64,000 bases of DNA from Janthinobacterium rivuli (lineage in GTDB: Bacteria; Pseudomonadota; Gammaproteobacteria; Burkholderiales; Burkholderiaceae_D): contig NZ_WFLJ01000005.1 of the NCBI RefSeq assembly GCF_009208735.1, positions 62,001-126,000 of the forward strand. Reading direction: 5' to 3'. Shown here piece after piece: positions 27,110-34,941 of the stretch; the first letter of the stretch is position 1, and every line of letters begins with the position of its first letter. The position numbers were made by a program, and so were the translations under genes. The notes beneath the pieces were generated by a model that was not told the origin of the DNA, searched no databases, and saw only the letters and a list, made by a program, of their open reading frames with translations.

Positions 27110-29194
27110 TCAGTAGCGCGCATCCTTGGGCTTGCCGCCCTTCGGCCAGTCCTTGACCTTGTCGGGGAAGTCCGGGCGCGGCATGTGCGTAAAATATTCG
27201 GCCACGTCGACGGCATCCTGGTCGGACAGGTTGCCCTGGCCCAGCGGGAATTTCTGGCCGTGGCCCATCACCATGTTGGCCTTGACGAAGCCGGCCGCCG
27301 TGTAGGTGCGGGCCATGCCGGCGCCGATATTGAAGGAGCGCTCGCCCCACAGCGGCGGGAAGGCGACGACGCCGTTCGCACCCCGGATGCCTTCGCCATT
27401 CGCGCCATGGCAGACGGCGCATTGCTCGGCATACACTTTTTTGCCATGCACGGGGTCGGGCAGCAGCTTGCGGTCGAGCTTCGCCACGCCGCGTCCCGGC
27501 ACCTTGTCGTTCGCTTGCGTGGCGCCCTTCATCCAGTCGATGTAGGCGACCATCGCCTGCAGGTCGGGACCGTCCACGGGCAGCGGCTTGCCGTGCATGG
27601 AGCGGCGGAAGCAGCCGTTGATGCGCTCGCCCAAGCTGATCACCTTGCCGGCACGGGGCGCTTCCGACGGGAAGAAGGCGGAAATGCCGAGGAAGGGCGA
27701 ACCGTTGGCCACCGTGCCGCCATTCAGGTGGCAACTGCTGCAATTGAGGTCGTTGCCCACGTTGTGCGGCAGGCGCGCGCGGGTTTCCGTCATCAGCTGC
27801 ATGCCGTGGATCAATTGACTGGCATTCGGATCGGCCGTCAGGGCGGCGAAGCGGGGCGTGACGAAGCCGCCCGCGTCCGGTGCCTTGAGCTTGAGCTCCT
27901 TGCGCACCTTGGCGATCTGCGCGGGCGTGACGGGCGCGCCCTGATTGCCCCATTTGCCGCGCACGAAGGTGAGGATTTCCGCCAGTTCCGTGTCCGACAG
28001 GCGGTCATACGCAGGCATGCCGAACGAGCGCGGCGACTGCTGCGTGACGGCCGACTGCCAGCCCGTCAGCGCAATATGGATGACGGAGGTGGCGTCCTTC
28101 GATTGCACGGAATCGTTTTGCGCCAGCGGCGGGAAGATGTTGTCGACGCCACGGCCGTCGCGGCGGTGGCAGGTGGCGCAAAACTGCAGGTAGCCGAGGC
28201 CGCCGCGCGTGTTGTACAGCGCATCGTTGCTGGCCGCGACAGCAGGCGCCGGTTTGCTCTGCGGCATTGGGGCGCCGGGCTTGGCCGGCAGGCCGTGCAG
28301 GTAGTGGGCCAGCGCATCGAGGTCGGCATCCGTGAAGTATTGCGTGCTGTGCGTGATGACTTCCGTCATGCTGCCGGCCGCCGTGCCGAAGCTGTTGCGG
28401 CCCGTTTTCAGCAATTGCACGATGTCGGCCGGCGTCCACAGATTGCGCAGGTTCACCGCGTGCCAGCCGTCGAAGGTGAAGCCGGACAGATAATGCTTGC
28501 CGCTACCGCCATCCTGGCCCATGGTTTTTTCCTGGAAAGCCACGCCGCGCGGCGTGTGGCAAGAGCCGCAATGGCCAAGCCCCTGGGCCAGATAGCTGCC
28601 CCGGTTCCACATGGCCGACCTGGCACTGTCGGGCTTGAATGGCGCGTCGTCGAGAAAGACGGCGTTCCACAGCGACAAGCCCCAGCGCATGCTGAACGGC
28701 CATTTCATGTCCGTCTCGCGGTTTTGCTGCGCCACCGGCGCCACGCCGCGCTGCAAATACGCGTACAGGGCCTGCATGTCGTCGGGCGTGATCTTCGCGT
28801 AAGAAGGGTAGGGCATGGCCGGATACAGATTGTGCCCGTCGGCCGCCACGCCCTTGCGCATGGCGCGGTCGAATTGCGCGAAGGTGTACGTGCCCAGGCC
28901 CGTCTTCGCATCCGGCGTGATATTCGTGCTGTAGATGGTGCCGAACGGCGTTTTGAGTTCCAGGCCGCCGGCCATGGCGGCGCCGTTCGGGCTCGTGTGG
29001 CAGGCCACGCAGTCGCCCAGGCGGGCGACATACTCGCCGCGCTTGATCAGCTCGGCCGACGCCGTGGGCGCAGGCGCGGCCCAGGCGCTGGCGCAGAAGG
29101 CCAGCATGCCCAGGAGCAGCAGCCAGGTCGTGATGGGAAAGAAGAAGGCAGAAGGGCGGCGCGAGCCGCGATGCAGGAAGGAAATGGCGTTCAT
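27110..29194 (-). CDS. pentaheme c-type cytochrome: triheme dehydrogenase subunit fused to a TsdA-like diheme domain
   Basis: 694 residues with an N-terminal signal/anchor (about 20-40). Five CxxCH heme sites occur at residues 62-66, 209-213, 339-343, 485-489 and 592-596. Residues 45-420 resemble the triheme cytochrome subunit of membrane alcohol/gluconate dehydrogenases (AdhB type), including SGFTFDGWHAVNL and the repeated domain spacing. Residues 450-694 resemble thiosulfate dehydrogenase TsdA: NCSSCHLNGGT, then LGERINGCFRRSMHGKPL. The Cys at 528 lies 39 residues after the heme His, close to the Cys axial ligand of TsdA. The protein is periplasmic. No dehydrogenase subunit is adjacent. Confidence 0.82.
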   Translation of the reverse strand: MNAISFLHRGSRRPSAFFFPITTWLLLLGMLAFCASAWAAPAPTASAELIKRGEYVARLGDCVACHTSPNGAAMAGGLELKTPFGTIYSTNITPDAKTGLGTYTFAQFDRAMRKGVAADGHNLYPAMPYPSYAKITPDDMQALYAYLQRGVAPVAQQNRETDMKWPFSMRWGLSLWNAVFLDDAPFKPDSARSAMWNRGSYLAQGLGHCGSCHTPRGVAFQEKTMGQDGGSGKHYLSGFTFDGWHAVNLRNLWTPADIVQLLKTGRNSFGTAAGSMTEVITHSTQYFTDADLDALAHYLHGLPAKPGAPMPQSKPAPAVAASNDALYNTRGGLGYLQFCATCHRRDGRGVDNIFPPLAQNDSVQSKDATSVIHIALTGWQSAVTQQSPRSFGMPAYDRLSDTELAEILTFVRGKWGNQGAPVTPAQIAKVRKELKLKAPDAGGFVTPRFAALTADPNASQLIHGMQLMTETRARLPHNVGNDLNCSSCHLNGGTVANGSPFLGISAFFPSEAPRAGKVISLGERINGCFRRSMHGKPLPVDGPDLQAMVAYIDWMKGATQANDKVPGRGVAKLDRKLLPDPVHGKKVYAEQCAVCHGANGEGIRGANGVVAFPPLWGERSFNIGAGMARTYTAAGFVKANMVMGHGQKFPLGQGNLSDQDAVDVAEYFTHMPRPDFPDKVKDWPKGGKPKDARY

Positions 29195-29267
29195 GGTGAC
29201 CCTTTATTATTACGCGCAAGCTTACGCATTCGTCACCACGGCGAAAATTGGGAGTTTCTTTCGATTA

Positions 29268-29287
29268 ACTAGGTAATCTTCCCTAGT
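29268..29287. promoter_or_regulatory. inverted repeat upstream of the cytochrome gene
   Basis: ACTAGG-N8-CCTAGT lies 74 bases upstream of the cytochrome start. Its left part ACTAGGTA is the reverse complement of TACCTAGT at 30219-30226, in front of the neighbouring lysR gene, so both may be bound by that LysR protein. Confidence 0.4.
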
Positions 29288-29316
29288 GTTTTCGCCTGAA
29301 AAATCGTGTAGGCAGC

Positions 29317-30213
29317 CTACAAGCTGCCCATGATGCGCTCGCGCAGCCAGCGGTGCGCCGGGTCCAAATGCATGCGCTCGTGCCACACCATGGCCATCTC
29401 GTAATCGGGCAGGGTGACGGGCGGCTCCCACGTGCGCAGTGCGCCCAGCGCGTTTTTCAGCAGGCGCGACGGCAGCAGGGCCACCATGTCGGACGCCGCC
29501 AGCAGGGGCGGGACGATGAGGAAATGCGGCACGGACAGCACCACCTTGCGCGTACGCCCCAGCTGTTGCAGCGCCGTATCGACGTTGCTGCGAAAGCCGC
29601 CGCCATTGGGCGAGACGACGATGAATTCCAGCGCGCAGAATTGATCGAGGTCGGGCGGCGATTGCAGCAGCGGGTGGTCGCGGTGGCCCGCCAGCACGTA
29701 GTGTTCCGTGAACAAGGTACGGTGGCGCAAGCCGGGCGGCGCTTCTTCCTGCGCCAAAAAGCCCAGGTCGACCTGGCCGTTTTCCAGGTCGTGCGCCATG
29801 CGCGCCGGCACCGCTTCGAACACGGCCATGCGCGACAGCGGCGCCTGCGCGCGCAGGGATGGCAGCATGGGCAGCAGGATCGCATACTCGGTGGCGTCGG
29901 CCGCCGCCAGGTTCCAGCGCACCTGGGCCGTGGCCGGGTCGAATGCCGATTCCGGCTGCAAGACTTGCTCCAGCTGGGCCAGCACGGCTTGCAGCGGCGC
30001 GAACAGGGCCAGCGCGCGCGCCGTGGGCAGCATGCCGCGCGGGCCGGCCAAGAGCAGCGGATCGTCGAAGGCGGCGCGCAGCTTGCCCAGCTGCACGCTG
30101 ACGGAAGGCTGGCTCAGGTGCAGCCGCGCGGCCGCTCGCGTGACGTTGCGCTCGATCAACAGGGCGTTGAGGGTCAGCAGCAAATTCAAATCCAGCTTAC
30201 GCAAATTGTCCAT
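29317..30213 (-). CDS. LysR-family transcriptional regulator (NodD/NahR-like branch)
   Basis: 298 residues. The HTH (LDLNLLLTLNALLIERNVTRAAARLHLSQPSVSVQLGKLR) with the DPLLL segment is typical of the NahR/NodD/LeuO branch, whose members usually sense aromatic compounds. The substrate-binding domain follows from residue 90. It is divergent from the amidase at 30315; the palindrome ATAC-CTA-GTAT at 30218-30228 lies immediately upstream. Confidence 0.87.
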   Translation of the reverse strand: MDNLRKLDLNLLLTLNALLIERNVTRAAARLHLSQPSVSVQLGKLRAAFDDPLLLAGPRGMLPTARALALFAPLQAVLAQLEQVLQPESAFDPATAQVRWNLAAADATEYAILLPMLPSLRAQAPLSRMAVFEAVPARMAHDLENGQVDLGFLAQEEAPPGLRHRTLFTEHYVLAGHRDHPLLQSPPDLDQFCALEFIVVSPNGGGFRSNVDTALQQLGRTRKVVLSVPHFLIVPPLLAASDMVALLPSRLLKNALGALRTWEPPVTLPDYEMAMVWHERMHLDPAHRWLRERIMGSL

Positions 30214-30217
30214 GGCT

Positions 30218-30228
30218 ATACCTAGTAT
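30218..30228. promoter_or_regulatory. short palindrome in the lysR-amidase intergenic region
   Basis: ATAC-CTA-GTAT lies 5 bases upstream of the lysR start codon. It shares TACCTAGT with the site at 29268-29287 (opposite strand). It is a candidate binding site for the adjacent LysR regulator. Confidence 0.4.
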
Positions 30229-30314
30229 TTACTTTATTCATTTCCGCAATGATAGCGCAAACCCTACAGTAGTTCCTGTGCTTTTCATTCTTCACCTTTT
30301 ACAGGAACTAACCG

Positions 30315-31766
30315 ATGCAACTCCATGAATATACAAGCTTTGATGGCCTGGGACTGGCCCAGCTGCTGCGCGACGGCGACGTCTCGGCGGCCGAATTGCA
30401 CGACGCGGCCGTGCGCGCCTCCGCCGCCGTCAACCCGCGGATCAACGCCGTGGTCGAGCTGTGGCCGCCGGATTTGACTGCCATCGACAGCACAGCGCCG
30501 TTCGCCGGCGTGCCATTCCTGATCAAGGACGTGGCCGTCACAATGGCGGGCCGGCGCAGCGAGGCGGGCAGCCGCCTGGGCGCCGGCCATGTCGCGTCCT
30601 GTGATTCCCACCTGATGACGCAGTTCCGCGCAGCCGGCCTGGCGACGTTCGGCCGCACGAGCACGCCGGAAATGGCGTTTGCCACCACCACGGAACCCGT
30701 GCTGTACGGCGCCACGCGCAATCCGTGGGACTTGGCATTGAGCGCGGGCGGCTCCAGCGGCGGCGCGGCGGCGGCCGTGGCGGCCGGCATCGTGCCGCTG
30801 GCCCATGCGACGGACGCGGCCGGTTCCATCCGCGTGCCAGCCGCCTCGACGGGCTTGTTCGGCTTGAAACCGAGCCGGGGACGGGTCTCGAACGGCCCCG
30901 CCATGGACGAGATCTTCAGCGGCCTGGGCGTGCAACTGGGCGTGAGCCGCACCGTGCGCGACAGCGCCGCCTTGCTCGACGCCGTGCAAGGCGTGATGGT
31001 GGGCGAGCCGTATGTGACGAGTCCGCCCAGCCACAGCTGGCTGTCGCAGGTGAGCCAGGAACCGGGGAAACTGCGCATCGGCGTGCAGCGCACCGCCTGC
31101 AATGGCGCCCGGCCCGTGCCTGCCGTCGAGGGCGCGCTGGACGCCACCGTGCGCCTGCTGGAAAGCCTGGGCCACCACGTGGAAGAGGTGCAACCTGCGC
31201 TGGGCGTGTCGTGGGAGGCATTCGTGCACGCGAATGCCGGCATCTGGTGCGCCAATCTGGTGCCGTGGATCGACGCCCTGGCGCAGGAAAGCGGACGCGG
31301 CGTGTCGCTGGAGACCCTGGAAGCGGCGACCCTGGCCTGTTACCGCCATGGCAAGATGGTGTCGGCTGTCGATTTCGTGGCGGCCCTCGACGTGCGCAAC
31401 ACGGTCACGCGCCACGCCGGCATCTTGTTCGGCAAGTACGACGTCTTGCTGACGCCCACCTTGCCGGATCTGCCGTGGCCGCTGGGCCGTTATGGCGAAA
31501 AGGAGCAACAGCTTGACGGTGTCGGCTGGACGGCGCGCCTGTTCGAGCATTCGCCCTACACGCCGCTGGCCAACGTGGCGGGCTTGCCCGCCATGTCCGT
31601 GCCGCTGGCCATGTCACATGAGGGTTTGCCGATCGGCATGCAGTTCATGGCGGGCTATGCCAAGGATGGCGTGCTGTTGCGTCTGGCGGGCCAGCTGGAG
31701 CGGGCGGCGCCGTGGGTGCAACGGCGGCCGCCCGTGTGGACAGGGCTGCATCTTAGAGATTGGTAG
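30315..31766 (+). CDS. amidase signature family enzyme
   Basis: 483 residues. The Ser-cisSer-Lys catalytic set is complete: Lys in PFLIKDVAV (about residue 75), Ser in ATDAAGSIRVPA and the nucleophile Ser in the SAGGSSGGAAAAVAAG glycine-rich block at about 137-152. The enzyme hydrolyses an amide; the substrate cannot be assigned (aryl-acylamidase, indoleacetamide hydrolase and others share the motifs). AGGAAC precedes the ATG. The divergent LysR gene is the likely regulator. Confidence 0.9.
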   Translation: MQLHEYTSFDGLGLAQLLRDGDVSAAELHDAAVRASAAVNPRINAVVELWPPDLTAIDSTAPFAGVPFLIKDVAVTMAGRRSEAGSRLGAGHVASCDSHLMTQFRAAGLATFGRTSTPEMAFATTTEPVLYGATRNPWDLALSAGGSSGGAAAAVAAGIVPLAHATDAAGSIRVPAASTGLFGLKPSRGRVSNGPAMDEIFSGLGVQLGVSRTVRDSAALLDAVQGVMVGEPYVTSPPSHSWLSQVSQEPGKLRIGVQRTACNGARPVPAVEGALDATVRLLESLGHHVEEVQPALGVSWEAFVHANAGIWCANLVPWIDALAQESGRGVSLETLEAATLACYRHGKMVSAVDFVAALDVRNTVTRHAGILFGKYDVLLTPTLPDLPWPLGRYGEKEQQLDGVGWTARLFEHSPYTPLANVAGLPAMSVPLAMSHEGLPIGMQFMAGYAKDGVLLRLAGQLERAAPWVQRRPPVWTGLHLRDW

Positions 31767-31869
31767 GTGGGTTCGTACTGACGATTCCTCAATGCATGTC
31801 CTAACAAGCATTCTCTATAAATCCCGTCACCAGAAAATCCCCTAATGAAATTTTGAATTTAATGGATGT

Positions 31870-31884
31870 CTTGATATTATCAAG
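31870..31884. promoter_or_regulatory. inverted repeat upstream of AT-rich membrane protein gene
   Basis: CTTGATA-T-TATCAAG is a perfect 7-base inverted repeat in AT-rich DNA 67 bases before the gene at 31952. It is a candidate operator; the regulator is unknown. Confidence 0.35.
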
Positions 31885-31951
31885 CTGACAGTATGAAAAT
31901 TAGCCATGCAATAAATTATGGCATCTACCATTAACTCAATACAATTTAAAA

Positions 31952-33103
31952 ATGGAAAAAATTTTAGAAAAGAAAAATGAAGTGGGTGAAGCATGTGAAA
32001 TGATACTAAGAATTTCGAAAATGATAGGATTCTTCGGTTCGATTTGTGGCTTTCTCTATCTAATCGCCTACACCCGCAATGCCGGAATACCATTTCCTGT
32101 CGAGTTGAACGTATTACCGACCCTGTTGTTATTGCTTGGCATAACCTCGTTGGGAAGTGTAATTATTCTTTCCTGTGGAGTGATGATACCTGCGTTCATT
32201 GCTGATGACCCATTGGGAGTAATAAAGAAATATTTCTTGGCACGTGATGTTTCAGGAAATATGATGAGGACACGCATCCTCCGGCACGCGTTGTGCTCCT
32301 TGCTTCCAATGATAACAACACTGCTTGGACTGTTGTTGCAGATGGATATATTTAGTAAAGATAGTCGCAACCTTTTTGGTACCATTGTACTATTTTTGTT
32401 TTCCATTATATGGATTGTTGCTACACCTTTCTTTATCCCAGCCTTCAAAGATAAATTTCGCGAGTACTATTTCACAATCTTTACGCAAACCTTTTTTTCC
32501 TTGTTTGGCTATTGTGTATTTATCCTGCTAGCTATCCTTACTTTTCCTGAAATGGATGACTGGCCCGCATGGAAAGGATGCTTGGCTGTTCTTGCCGTAT
32601 TTTCACTCATTCACGTCATGATCACGCTCCCTAGCGATAAGTCTGTTGCTGGCCGTATTTTGGGCGGTGATTTGTTACCTGCGAGCATGAACTATGAGGC
32701 AAGATCTTCGGCTTCAGCTATTTTATTTTTTGTTATTGCTGCCGTAATATTCTCGATATTCAGATCGCCACTCAATGCCAGAATTGGCAGAGCAGTGCTT
32801 TATAATTTTGGAATTGGCGGTGGAATACCGGCAATAATCTGCCTTAAAACTCCAGCCTCATCCACTGTGTTGCAGCGAATAAAATTCTCCGAAGACAATT
32901 GTTCCGAGTCTGTCCAAATATTATTTGACGGAGGAGATAAGATATATGTTGCAAAAATTCCAAAGGAGGATAGATCCATGGGGAAAAGAAGATGGACTGA
33001 ATTCGAGCCTGTTTATTTCCGACAGGACGAAATTAGTCAAAAAATATACCTATCTCAAGAAATAAAGAAAGCAGAATCCTCTGCTGTCAAAAAAATACAA
33101 TAA
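31952..33103 (+). CDS. multi-pass membrane protein of unknown function on AT-rich DNA
   Basis: 383 residues. Seven hydrophobic segments at roughly residues 23-45, 54-83, 112-131, 140-165, 175-200, 208-228 and 250-268 are followed by a soluble C-terminal domain of about 110 residues rich in charged side chains. I recognise no family. Codon use and base composition are strikingly AT-rich compared with both neighbours, and no strong Shine-Dalgarno precedes the ATG. Together these point to horizontal acquisition. A lone membrane protein with a cytoplasmic tail on such an island could be a defence effector or transport protein; nothing shows which. Confidence 0.6.
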   Translation: MEKILEKKNEVGEACEMILRISKMIGFFGSICGFLYLIAYTRNAGIPFPVELNVLPTLLLLLGITSLGSVIILSCGVMIPAFIADDPLGVIKKYFLARDVSGNMMRTRILRHALCSLLPMITTLLGLLLQMDIFSKDSRNLFGTIVLFLFSIIWIVATPFFIPAFKDKFREYYFTIFTQTFFSLFGYCVFILLAILTFPEMDDWPAWKGCLAVLAVFSLIHVMITLPSDKSVAGRILGGDLLPASMNYEARSSASAILFFVIAAVIFSIFRSPLNARIGRAVLYNFGIGGGIPAIICLKTPASSTVLQRIKFSEDNCSESVQILFDGGDKIYVAKIPKEDRSMGKRRWTEFEPVYFRQDEISQKIYLSQEIKKAESSAVKKIQ

Positions 33104-33240
33104 TATTAATTGTGATTTTTCTAGGTGGAGCTGCCCGAAAAATATTTATTAGCAAGCATTTGCGTACACTATTTTTTAAGGACGCATCGAAGCATGTATT
33201 ACCGTATGTTATCCAATGTGCGCGTCGTACTAATATTTCA

Positions 33241-33663
33241 CTAAAGGGCACCCAATGGGGTGCCTTCATTGCGTACCAAGTGCAAACGAAATCTTTCCCA
33301 CAGCCGGTCGTGGAAGGGCAGGACGATCACGTTGCAGATCGGCTCGACCACGGCCAGCAAGCCGCCGAAGGCCATGGACCCCGTGGCCCAGTACATGACG
33401 CCGAAGGCCACGCCCATGTGCAGGCTCGTCTGGCTGAGTTTTTCGCCGGCCAGGGCGACAAAGCCCAGGCGGCTGGCGGCGTAGCGGCGGCGAATCGCGT
33501 GCCAGGCTTTTTCATGCCACGGCAACAGGGCCACGTTGATGATCGGTTCGATGATCGCGGCCAAGCCACCGAGCGCCAAAGACCCCGTCAGCAAATAGGC
33601 GAGGCCGAAGGCGATCGACATGTGCGTGCAGACCTGGCTGAATGTTTTGATGGCTGTGAACAA
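33241..33663 (-). CDS. membrane protein with two tandem DUF2061 domains
   Basis: 140 residues. Residues 1-65 and 75-135 repeat the same pattern: K-x-x-SQ, HM-h-AFG-h-x-Y-h-h-TGS, GGL, h-EP-h-N-h-h-h-LP-h-H-x-h-W. Each unit has two membrane helices. DUF2061 proteins have no assigned function. A Fur-like box lies 45 bases upstream of the start. The last codons form the stem GGCACCC/GGGTGCC, which may act as a terminator. Confidence 0.75.
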   Translation of the reverse strand: MFTAIKTFSQVCTHMSIAFGLAYLLTGSLALGGLAAIIEPIINVALLPWHEKAWHAIRRRYAASRLGFVALAGEKLSQTSLHMGVAFGVMYWATGSMAFGGLLAVVEPICNVIVLPFHDRLWERFRLHLVRNEGTPLGAL

Positions 33664-33707
33664 GGGATGCTCCTTTTCTGTTGAATTCGCTTATCTTTGA
33701 TTTAGAT

Positions 33708-33726
33708 GGTAACGATTCTCATTTAC
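33708..33726 (-). promoter_or_regulatory. Fur-like box upstream of DUF2061 gene
   Basis: On the minus strand the 19 bases GTAAATGAGAATCGTTACC match the Fur consensus at 15 of 19 positions, with the core AATGAGAATC intact. It sits 45-63 bases before the leftward gene at 33663, where a promoter is expected. Confidence 0.55.
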
Positions 33727-33828
33727 AAAAGGAAGTAGAATATTTCAACCGAATCCATAGATTGAAACTATGGATCTGGAAATATCAATTGCCCTGCTAC
33801 GGGTAGATCCCCGCTGCAGCCATCGCCG

Positions 33829-34227
33829 TCAGCGTATCGCCGTCGCTTGCGACCACACGGCTTGCCAGCGTCCCTCGCGCCGCTCATAGCTATCGATGTG
33901 CCAGTAGCGCGAGCGGGGCACGGCCTGGCCGGCGAAATGGATTTCAAGCTGCGCCTGATAGCGCAGGACGGCCGCATCGCCATGCAGGCGCACAGCGATC
34001 TCGCCCGGTTCCCAGCTCAGATAGCGCATGTGGCCCGCCGCGATGGCGCCCATATATTCCTCCCGGGACAGCAGGCTGCCGATGGGTGTGACCAGCTGAA
34101 AATCGTCGGCGTGCAGGGTGCGGGCCAGCGCCACGTCGCCGTCAACCAGCGCGCGCAGGCGGCCGCGTTCAATATCGCGCAACTGTTCCTGCATGGCCGC
34201 TTCGGAGCCAGGGTGCTGTTCTTGCAT
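33829..34227 (-). CDS. NTF2-like (DUF4440) protein
   Basis: 132 residues from the ATG at 34227. The pattern IERGRLRALVDGDVALARTLHADDFQLVTPIGSLLSREEYMGAI and the SYERREGRWQAVWSQAT ending is that of NTF2-like/SnoaL-type small domains that bind or isomerise small ligands. It is divergent from tetR, with a large perfect dyad between the starts, so it is probably repressed by that protein. Confidence 0.78.
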   Translation of the reverse strand: MQEQHPGSEAAMQEQLRDIERGRLRALVDGDVALARTLHADDFQLVTPIGSLLSREEYMGAIAAGHMRYLSWEPGEIAVRLHGDAAVLRYQAQLEIHFAGQAVPRSRYWHIDSYERREGRWQAVWSQATAIR

Positions 34228-34281
34228 GATTCCATCCTTCGCTGTGGGGGATTGACACTTTGACGTAATTTGTCCAAAATC

Positions 34282-34315
34282 CATGTTGACACTATATATT
34301 CAAAGTGTCAACATG
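34282..34315. promoter_or_regulatory. large perfect dyad between NTF2-like and tetR genes (candidate TetR operator)
   Basis: CATGTTGACACT (34282-34293) and AGTGTCAACATG (34304-34315) are perfect 12-base inverted repeats with a 10-base AT-rich spacer. A further half-site TTGACACTTTGA occurs about 30 bases to the left. Each arm contains TTGACA, so the dyad provides a -35 element in both directions. Confidence 0.65.
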
Positions 34316-34320
34316 CCCGC

Positions 34321-34905
34321 ATGTCACTCCACACCCTCAAAACACAACGGATACTCGACGCGGCGCTGCCCGTGTTTTGCCGCTACGGCTACCGCAAGAC
34401 GTCCATGCTCGACATCGCGCAGGCGGCCGATATGTCGCGCGCCGCGCTGTACCTGCACTTCAAGAACAAGGAAGACGTGTTTCGCGCCGGCTCCATACGG
34501 GCGCATGCCGCCGTCATGGCGCAAGTGGCGGCGGCGCTGGCCCAGTCCGGTCCCGTCTTCCCGCGCATTGAAACGGCGCTGCTGGCATTCCAGCAAGGCT
34601 TGATGGCGGAAATATCGTCCAGCGCTCATGGACAGGAATTGTTCGATGCCAACATGGCCCTGGCCGCCGACATCACCTTGAACGCGCGGGCAACCCTGGT
34701 GGCAAAGCTGGCGGGCGCGCTGGAACAGGCCGAAGCGGCGGGCGATATCGCGCTGCGCCGGGTGGACGCGAATGCCGCGCAAGTGGCCGCCTTGCTGGTG
34801 GCCAGCATGGACGGCATCAAGCACACGCAAGGGGGAGGGGAGGCGTTGCGCCAGGGAATCGCCCTGCACATGCGCGTGCTGGGCGCGGCGCTGCTGCGCA
34901 TGTGA
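34321..34905 (+). CDS. TetR-family transcriptional regulator
   Basis: 194 residues from the ATG at 34321. The HTH reads RILDAALPVFCRYGYRKTSMLDIAQAADMSRAALYLHFKNKEDVF, canonical TetR. The C-terminal ligand domain is helical. It is expected to bind the dyad at 34282-34315 that overlaps its own promoter and that of the divergent NTF2-like gene. Confidence 0.9.
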   Translation: MSLHTLKTQRILDAALPVFCRYGYRKTSMLDIAQAADMSRAALYLHFKNKEDVFRAGSIRAHAAVMAQVAAALAQSGPVFPRIETALLAFQQGLMAEISSSAHGQELFDANMALAADITLNARATLVAKLAGALEQAEAAGDIALRRVDANAAQVAALLVASMDGIKHTQGGGEALRQGIALHMRVLGAALLRM

Positions 34906-34941
34906 GCGGCGAAGCTCCCATGCGCAGTGGGGCAAAGGCTG

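Noticed and set aside
27185..29272. 695-residue plus-strand open frame opposite the pentaheme cytochrome
   Set aside because: The minus strand has five heme motifs and a signal peptide; the plus frame is Arg/Val/His-rich noise from high-GC DNA.
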